Made by a program: the position numbers and the translations under genes. From NCBI GenBank assembly GCA_900757485.1, contig CAAEOA010000159.1, positions 1 through 10,365 on the forward strand: DNA of 10,365 bases, read 5' to 3'. Shown piece by piece: positions 6,147 to 10,365 of this stretch (its first letter is position 1; each line of letters begins with the position of its first letter). Source of the DNA: Oscillospiraceae bacterium (GTDB lineage: Bacteria; Bacillota; Clostridia; Oscillospirales; Ruminococcaceae). Below the pieces are notes generated by a model. That model saw nothing but the letters and a program-made list of their open reading frames with translations. It was not told where the DNA came from and did not search any database.

Positions 6147-6554
6147 ATGATAAAGTTGATTGTAGGTAACAAAGGTACCGGTAAAACCAAAATTTTAATT
6201 GACATGGTAAATCATTCCCTTGAAACTTCCGGCGGCAATGTTGTGGTGCTGGAAAAGGGCGCGAAACTTACTTTTGACTTGAAACACACGGCAAGATTAA
6301 TTGATGTTGAGCATTATAAAATTGATGGTTATGGCATGTTTTATGGATTTGTTGCCGGTCTGTTAGCGTGTAATTATGATATTACCGATCTTTATGTTGA
6401 TTCTATATTGAAAATCGGCGGACGCGATTTTGAGGCGTTAGGAAAAATTCTGGATGCACTGAATGCGTTGGCAGAAGAAAATAATACCACTTTGGTGTTT
6501 ACTGTTTCTGCTGATGCTTCTGAGTTGCCGGAAAGTGTTAAAAAATATCTGTAA
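6147..6554 (+). CDS. Conserved small P-loop ATP-binding protein of unknown function
   Basis: The 135-residue protein opens directly with a Walker A motif, GNKGTGKT (7-14), after one beta strand, and has a Walker-B-like strand ending DITDLYVDS (78-86, Asp85). A third strand, TTLVFTVSAD (114-123), resembles a sensor strand. This is a minimal P-loop NTPase fold without extra domains. Similar short proteins occur in clostridia, sometimes labelled PilT-like from the P-loop alone; I see no basis for a pilus role. I chose the ATG at 6147 because GGAGG lies eight bases upstream and the Walker A strand begins there. A longer frame opening at 6057 would add 30 residues covering the spacer hairpin. It follows pgi and is closed by a strong terminator at 6616, so the two are probably cotranscribed. 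Function unknown. Confidence 0.88.
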   Translation: MIKLIVGNKGTGKTKILIDMVNHSLETSGGNVVVLEKGAKLTFDLKHTARLIDVEHYKIDGYGMFYGFVAGLLACNYDITDLYVDSILKIGGRDFEALGKILDALNALAEENNTTLVFTVSADASELPESVKKYL

Positions 6555-6591
6555 AATTCAGTATCCGTATCACCACGGACGCTGTATGAAA

Positions 6592-6655
6592 GACACGCTT
6601 GTTGATTGAAGCGTCAAGAGCGGATAGCATTTGTTATCCGCTCTTTTTCTTGGCT
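6592..6655 (+). terminator. Intrinsic terminator of the pgi / P-loop transcript
   Basis: An 11-base-pair stem (AAGAGCGGATA at 6616-6626 with TATCCGCTCTT at 6635-6645) has an eight-base loop and runs into TTTTTCTTGGCTTTTTT. A smaller bulged stem GACACGCTT/AAGCGTC (6592-6600, 6609-6615) sits just before it. GC-rich stem plus T tail make this the clearest terminator in the window. Confidence 0.93.
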
Positions 6656-6914
6656 TTTTTAATACAGCCAATGAATTTATTTTTTAAAGTTATAGTCAAT
6701 TAATTTGCGATAATGATTGCATATTAAAAATAATTTTGATATAATATTTTAGTGATTTGAAAAGCAGAAAGGAATATTTTTAATTGGAATTTGATATTCA
6801 AGTGACAAATTGCATTTTTCATGTTCCGAATCGTTCCTTTTTGCTCGGATGTAACGGATCAAATATTGTGCAATGCATAATACCGTGATAAATGAAAGAG
6901 GAAAGGTGATTCGT
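6656..6914 (+). other. Spacer and ~160-base leader of the diaminopimelate dehydrogenase gene
   Basis: After the terminator comes a promoter (6717-6745) and then a leader from about 6752 to 6914. The leader can form GAATAT/ATATTC (6772-6777, 6795-6800) and a possible distant ATTGCA/TGCAAT pairing. I do not recognise a lysine riboswitch or T-box in it. A 34-codon frame starting with TTG at 6784 and stopping at 6888, with AAAGGA ten bases upstream, is a weak candidate leader peptide. Confidence 0.45.
6717..6745 (+). promoter_or_regulatory. Sigma-A promoter for the diaminopimelate dehydrogenase gene
   Basis: TTGCAT (6717-6722) and a perfect TATAAT (6740-6745) are separated by 17 bases, placing transcription start near 6752. 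It lies after the upstream terminator and reads toward the gene at 6915. Confidence 0.78.
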
Positions 6915-7811
6915 ATGGTAAAAGTTGCAATTGTAGGTTACGGAAATATCGGAAAATCGGTATTAGAGGCGGCTCGCGCTTCGGCAGATATAGAGTTTGT
7001 CGGTGTTGTAAGACGTACAGTAGATGTGAAAAATGCTCCGGAATTAACAGGAGTAGAGGTAGTGAAGGATATAAAAGAGCTTTCTGTCAAACCGGATGTT
7101 GCAATTTTGTGTACCCCGACCAGAAAGGTTCCGGAATATGCAAAGATGTATCTTTCAATGGGAATTAACACGGTAGACAGTTATGATATACATACTTCTA
7201 TTTGGGAGTTAAAGCAGGAACTGGATGCTGTTGCAAAAGCAAACGGAACTGTCGCCGTTATTTCAGCGGGATGGGATCCCGGTTCCGACTCTATTGTTCG
7301 CACTTTGATGGAGTCTTGTGCGCCGAAGGGGATCACTTATACTAACTTCGGTCCCGGCATGAGCATGGGCCATACCGTTGCTGTAAAAGCAGTAGAGGGT
7401 GTTAAAAATGCGCTGTCCATGACCATTCCCACCGGAACCGGTATTCACAGGAGAATGGTTTATATTGAATTGCAGGAAGGTTACCGTCTGGAAGATGTCG
7501 CGGCTAGAATCAAAAACGATGATTATTTCGTGCACGATGAAACTCATGTCATGGCGGTGGAAAGTGTTGATGCTTTGAAAGATATGGGACACGGCGTAAA
7601 TATGACTCGCAAAGGTGTATCCGGCACGACTCAAAATCAATTGTTCAGCTTTGATATGAAAATTAACAATCCTGCGCTGACCGCTCAGAATTTGATTAAT
7701 GTGGCACGGGCTGCAATGAAGCAAGCCCCTGGTGCTTATACTATGATTGAGATCCCGCCGATTGATTTGCTGTACGGAGAAAAAGAAACCTTAATCCGCA
7801 AATTGGTCTAG
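6915..7811 (+). CDS. ddh: meso-diaminopimelate dehydrogenase, short type II form
   Basis: NADPH-dependent cytoplasmic enzyme that reductively aminates tetrahydrodipicolinate to meso-diaminopimelate in one step, serving lysine and peptidoglycan synthesis; the reaction is reversible. At 298 residues it is shorter than the Corynebacterium enzyme (320) and matches the 299-residue Symbiobacterium thermophilum type II enzyme. Seen: Rossmann motif GYGNIG (8-13), VVRR (31-34) for the NADP phosphate, CTPT (66-69), SAGWDPG (117-123), GPGMSMGH (146-153), TIPTGTG (170-176) and HGVNMTRKG (226-234). As I recall the published structure, its substrate residues W121, F146, M152, T171, R181 and H227 correspond here to W120, F145, M151, T170, R180 and H226, each shifted by one. 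The ATG at 6915 has AGGTGA six bases upstream; the in-frame ATG at 6873 lacks a site. It has its own promoter and probable terminator. Confidence 0.92.
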   Translation: MVKVAIVGYGNIGKSVLEAARASADIEFVGVVRRTVDVKNAPELTGVEVVKDIKELSVKPDVAILCTPTRKVPEYAKMYLSMGINTVDSYDIHTSIWELKQELDAVAKANGTVAVISAGWDPGSDSIVRTLMESCAPKGITYTNFGPGMSMGHTVAVKAVEGVKNALSMTIPTGTGIHRRMVYIELQEGYRLEDVAARIKNDDYFVHDETHVMAVESVDALKDMGHGVNMTRKGVSGTTQNQLFSFDMKINNPALTAQNLINVARAAMKQAPGAYTMIEIPPIDLLYGEKETLIRKLV

Positions 7812-7842
7812 TTGCGGTTACACTGTTTGGGGCAGCGCAGCG

Positions 7843-7876
7843 GATGCACAGCGGGGGGATTCTGTGATCGTTTTTC
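7843..7876 (+). terminator. Probable terminator of the diaminopimelate dehydrogenase gene
   Basis: GAT-G-CACAG (7843-7851) pairs with CTGTGATC (7862-7869) through a stem with one bulged base, a ten-base loop of mostly G, and a tail GTTTTTC. It begins 32 bases after the stop codon and precedes the next promoter. The stem is short but the position and T run fit an intrinsic terminator. Confidence 0.65.
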
Positions 7877-7931
7877 TGCGGTTTGCGCCGAGACAATTTC
7901 ATGGATTTGCCAAAAAATATGTATTTTTGTA

Positions 7932-7960
7932 TTGACAAGCGGCAAAATACCATATATAAT
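7932..7960 (+). promoter_or_regulatory. Perfect-consensus sigma-A promoter of yceD-rpmF
   Basis: TTGACA (7932-7937) and TATAAT (7955-7960) are both exact and separated by the optimal 17 bases, predicting a start near 7967 and a leader of only about 22 bases. Such strength fits a ribosomal protein operon. Confidence 0.95.
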
Positions 7961-7988
7961 ATTATGAGTAGCGTTATGAGGTGCTGAA

Positions 7989-8489
7989 ATGTTTTTGGAA
8001 TGTAAACAGCTTTTTGATATTGTCGGTGAGCGAATCGGAATTGATTATCAGTTGGATTTGTCTGAATATCAGCTGTTTTCCGGGAAGCCGTTTCATACAC
8101 CTGTTACAGTGAAGGGCTTTGCAGAAAATCGGGCAGAAATTGTCTCACTCAACATGGACTGTTCGTTTACCATGCGGCTTGATTGCGACAGATGTTTGAA
8201 TGCGTTCGAACGGGAATTTCATTATTGTTTTTCTCATACCTTAGTGCGTGAGCTCAGTGCGGAAAACGACGATATGGATGATTACATTGTCGTTGACGGT
8301 GATCAGCTTGATTTGGACGAGCTTGTTTTGTCTGATATTTTGCTGAGTTTACCGACTAAAATCCTCTGTCATGAGGATTGCAAGGGTTTGTGCCCCGTAT
8401 GTGGAAAAGACCTAAACATCGGCAACTGTGAATGCAAAAAGAAACAAGTAGATCCCCGTTTGGAAAAATTGGGTGAACTGCTGAAATAA
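7989..8489 (+). CDS. YceD family protein (DUF177), partner gene of ribosomal protein L32
   Basis: The 166-residue protein matches the YceD/DUF177 family, which in most bacteria is encoded immediately before rpmF. Family members have been linked to 23S rRNA or large-subunit maturation, but the exact role is not settled. Seen: the central CDRC motif (66-69) typical of the family, an acidic stretch (92-111), and a C-terminal cysteine cluster (C127, C131, C135, C138, then C147 and C149), with the family pattern ending in DPRLEKLGELLK. The cysteines suggest zinc binding, although many relatives lack some of them. The ATG at 7989 has GAGGTG five bases upstream. It sits 22 bases after the predicted transcription start and 35 bases before rpmF, so both are cotranscribed from the consensus promoter at 7932. 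Confidence 0.9.
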   Translation: MFLECKQLFDIVGERIGIDYQLDLSEYQLFSGKPFHTPVTVKGFAENRAEIVSLNMDCSFTMRLDCDRCLNAFEREFHYCFSHTLVRELSAENDDMDDYIVVDGDQLDLDELVLSDILLSLPTKILCHEDCKGLCPVCGKDLNIGNCECKKKQVDPRLEKLGELLK

Positions 8490-8524
8490 GCATACTTTGT
8501 TTATGATATAAGGAGGTGCTGAAC

Positions 8525-8707
8525 ATGGCGGTACCAAAGAGAAGAGTGTCAAAAACAAGAAGAGATAAGAGACGTTCCAGCGTTTGGAAACTGGAGACTC
8601 CTGCATTGTCTAAATGCACACAGTGCGGCGAATTGAAAATGCCTCATCGCGTTTGCGGTAACTGTGGTTACTATAAGGGCGTTGCAGTCATCAAAAAGGA
8701 AGCGTAA
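8525..8707 (+). CDS. rpmF: 50S ribosomal protein L32
   Basis: A 60-residue basic protein of the large ribosomal subunit, located near the peptidyl transferase side and bound to 23S rRNA. It begins with the family hallmark MAVPKRRVSKTRRDKRRS and has a four-cysteine zinc ribbon, C31xxC34 and C44xxC47, i.e. the zinc-binding (C+) paralogue form. The ATG at 8525 follows an excellent AAGGAGGTG; an ATG nine bases earlier overlaps that site and would not give the conserved N terminus. It is the second gene of the yceD operon and is followed by a terminator hairpin 34 bases after its stop. No missing residues or oddities. Confidence 0.97.
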   Translation: MAVPKRRVSKTRRDKRRSSVWKLETPALSKCTQCGELKMPHRVCGNCGYYKGVAVIKKEA

Positions 8708-8719
8708 TGATGCTTTCTC

Positions 8720-8774
8720 AGTCAATTGCTTGACTCGTAGTAGAGAAGGAATGCTGTTTCCTTCTCTATTTTTG
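8720..8774 (+). terminator. Tandem hairpins ending the yceD-rpmF operon
   Basis: First AGTCAA/TTGACT with a TTGC loop (8720-8735), then an 11-base-pair stem TAGAGAAGGAA/TTCCTTCTCTA (8741-8751, 8758-8768) with a six-base loop and a TTTTTG tail. The second is a standard intrinsic terminator. It ends only about 35 bases before the DUF512 start. Confidence 0.9.
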
Positions 8775-8807
8775 TATCTGTATGAGTATGTTCGGAAAGG
8801 AAAAATT

Positions 8808-10115
8808 ATGTCTGTTGTAATTTCTGCTGTACAGCCGAAAAGCTGTGCGGATAAAATAAATTTAAAGGCGGGGGATGTCCTGCTGACTATTAACGGACAG
8901 GAAATCAACGATGTCTTGGACTACCAATTTTATGCGACCGATAGAAAGCTGATTGTCGCATATCGGGATCAGAACGGGAAAACGCATCTGGCAAAAGTAA
9001 AAAAGGGCGAATACGATGATTTTGGCGTAGAGTGCGCTACTTATTTAATGGATAAACAGCGCAGCTGCAGAAACAAGTGCGTTTTTTGCTTTATCGATCA
9101 ATTGCCGAAAGGATTGCGGGAATCACTGTATTTTAAAGATGATGACACCAGACTTTCCTTTTTGTTCGGAAATTATATTACGCTAACGAACATTTCACAA
9201 CATGAAATTGACCGAATTATTAAAATGAAAATCAGTCCGGTCAATATATCGGTGCATACGACCAATCCGGAACTGCGGGTTAAAATGATGAATAACAAGC
9301 ACGCAGGCGAAGCACTCGGATATTTGAAACAGCTGGCAGATGCGGGGATCGCGATGAACTGCCAATTAGTGCTTTGTCCCGGCTTGAATGACGGGGCAGA
9401 ATTGGTACGGAGTATGAAGGACCTTTCAGCATTGTATCCGGCAGTACAAAGTGTGGCGTGCGTTCCGGTCGGGCTGACAAAATATCGCAGCGGATTGTAT
9501 GAACTGCGTCCTTTTACGACAGATGAGGCTAAGGCAGTTGTGGATCAGATTAATCAGTTTGGAGATCTATTTGAAAAGCAACATGGAACCCGTTTATTTT
9601 ATCCGGCAGATGAATTTTTTCTGAAAGCAAAAGAGCCGTTGCCGGAGTATTCCTATTTCGGAGAATATAATCAGTTGGAAAACGGGGTCGGAATGATGAC
9701 GCTGTTGCAGCATGAATTTTTCTCGGCGTTAGAGGGATTGGAGGAAAGCGACCAATCGGTTTCGGTCAGCATTGCAACCGGTGTTGCGGCATATACATTT
9801 ATTTGCGGATTGGTTGACGAATTGCAAAAAAAGTGGCATAATTTAGTGTGCAGAGTATATGCAATAAAAAATGAATTTTTCGGAGAAAATATAACAGTAT
9901 CCGGTTTGGTAACCGGATCGGATTTGATTGCACAATTAAAAGGGAAAGAATTGGGTGACCGGTTGTTGTTTCCGTCTGCCATGCTGAGAAAAGAACAGGA
10001 TATGTTTTTAGATGATGTTACTCCTCAGACGGTGGAGTTAGAACTCGGTTTGCCGGTTTATCATTTGCCGAATGACGGGTATGAGTTACTGCACGCAATC
10101 ATCGGCAGAGAATAA
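8808..10115 (+). CDS. DUF512 protein: PDZ-like domain plus radical-SAM-type Fe-S domain
   Basis: A 435-residue protein of the DUF512 family, whose biochemical function is not established. Residues about 3-66 form a PDZ-like fold (GDVLLTINGQEINDVLDYQF). A cysteine motif, C87-x3-C91-x2-C94 in CRNKCVFCF, then matches the radical SAM [4Fe-4S] signature. It continues as FIDQLPKGLRESLYFKDDD, with SVHTTNPELR (148-157) and the long DUF512 C-terminal domain (about 230-430). The ATG at 8808 follows AAAGGA. A longer frame opening at 8664 would translate through the rpmF terminator and is rejected. It lies 35 bases before der, and I see no good promoter between the rpmF terminator and this gene. Expression may therefore depend on read-through or an overlapping weak promoter. 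The neighbourhood hints at a ribosome or translation link, but that is inference. Confidence 0.92.
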   Translation: MSVVISAVQPKSCADKINLKAGDVLLTINGQEINDVLDYQFYATDRKLIVAYRDQNGKTHLAKVKKGEYDDFGVECATYLMDKQRSCRNKCVFCFIDQLPKGLRESLYFKDDDTRLSFLFGNYITLTNISQHEIDRIIKMKISPVNISVHTTNPELRVKMMNNKHAGEALGYLKQLADAGIAMNCQLVLCPGLNDGAELVRSMKDLSALYPAVQSVACVPVGLTKYRSGLYELRPFTTDEAKAVVDQINQFGDLFEKQHGTRLFYPADEFFLKAKEPLPEYSYFGEYNQLENGVGMMTLLQHEFFSALEGLEESDQSVSVSIATGVAAYTFICGLVDELQKKWHNLVCRVYAIKNEFFGENITVSGLVTGSDLIAQLKGKELGDRLLFPSAMLRKEQDMFLDDVTPQTVELELGLPVYHLPNDGYELLHAIIGRE

Positions 10116-10150
10116 AGGGATGTATATCCGGGAAAGGATAGAGTTTGACG

Positions 10151-10365
10151 ATGGGAAAACCGATTGTAGCGGTCGTGGGACGGCCGAATGTTGGAAAATC
10201 GACTCTTTTTAATAAATTGATCGGGAAACGGCTGTCAATTGTCGAGGATACACCGGGGGTAACCCGTGATCGTATTTACGCAGAATGTGAGTGGAGAAAC
10301 CGGTCATTTATGCTGGTAGATACCGGCGGTATTGAACCGAAAACAGATGATGTCATTTTGTCACA
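10151..10365 (+). CDS. der: Ribosome assembly GTPase Der (EngA); partial, 3' end off window
   Basis: The first 71 residues of the tandem-GTPase Der, essential for 50S subunit maturation. The G1 motif GRPNVGKST (10-18), the G2 threonine in PGVTRDR (35-41) and the G3 motif DTGG (57-60) of the first G domain are all present and typical. The ATG at 10151 gives the usual family start MGKPIVAVVGRPNVGKS. However, the best ribosome binding site, AAGGA at 10134-10138, is 12 bases from this ATG but six bases from an in-frame TTG at 10145. The TTG would add two residues (Met-Thr). The gene follows DUF512 by 35 bases and is very probably in the same transcript. The second G domain and KH-like domain are outside the window. 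Confidence 0.96.
   Translation, partial: MGKPIVAVVGRPNVGKSTLFNKLIGKRLSIVEDTPGVTRDRIYAECEWRNRSFMLVDTGGIEPKTDDVILS

Noticed and set aside
6752..6914. Lysine riboswitch or T-box in the ddh leader
   Set aside because: I cannot recognise the lysine riboswitch core or the T-box TGG-containing motif, and the leader ends without a terminator hairpin.
8664..8807. N-terminal extension of the DUF512 protein
   Set aside because: It would overlap rpmF and translate through the terminator hairpin. The ATG at 8808 has its own ribosome site and begins the PDZ-like domain.
211..10115. CRISPR array, insertion sequence, prophage or toxin-antitoxin genes
   Set aside because: No regularly spaced repeats, transposase, integrase or phage-like proteins are visible, and gene content is housekeeping throughout.

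Overview
The window looks like ordinary chromosomal DNA from a low-to-moderate GC, anaerobic Gram-positive bacterium of class Clostridia, probably near the Oscillospiraceae/Ruminococcaceae. This assignment rests on gene content and style: a VorB-type 2-oxoacid:ferredoxin oxidoreductase, a short type II meso-diaminopimelate dehydrogenase, the YceD(DUF177)-rpmF pair, a DUF512 radical-SAM protein directly before der, strong GGAGG ribosome binding sites, and AT-rich spacers with sigma-A-like promoters. No database search was possible, so the taxonomy is inference.

Layout. On the minus strand (bases 1-2133, read right to left) lie a 59-residue putative membrane protein, a strong hairpin terminator, and a three-gene oxidoreductase operon: a two-cluster ferredoxin subunit, the alpha subunit VorB, and the beta (thiamine diphosphate) subunit, which runs off the left edge. 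About 950 bases of AT-rich DNA (2134-3092) follow with no convincing gene but several hairpins. From 3093 everything reads on the plus strand. A secreted D-Ala-D-Ala carboxypeptidase is followed by a hairpin-rich gap. Next come glucose-6-phosphate isomerase and a small P-loop protein of unknown function, closed by a clear terminator. A promoter, a ~160-base leader, meso-diaminopimelate dehydrogenase and a probable terminator come next. A perfect-consensus promoter then drives yceD and rpmF, ended by a terminator. A DUF512 radical-SAM/PDZ-like protein and the start of der (GTPase for 50S assembly) run off the right edge.

How the genes fit together. The carboxypeptidase trims peptidoglycan stem peptides. 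The dehydrogenase interconverts tetrahydrodipicolinate and meso-diaminopimelate, a cell-wall cross-linking residue and lysine precursor. Pgi feeds glycolysis and sugar phosphates. The Vor complex couples 2-oxoacid oxidation to ferredoxin reduction, as expected in an anaerobe. The right end has a ribosome theme: YceD, L32 and Der, with DUF512 between them.

I did not find a mobile element, CRISPR array, defence island, tRNA or rRNA, or a convincing new multi-gene system. The items most worth a second look are the unexplained P-loop and DUF512 proteins, the hairpin-rich spacers at 2134-3092 and 4257-4693, and the terminators placed just upstream of vor and DUF512, which may act as regulatory points.
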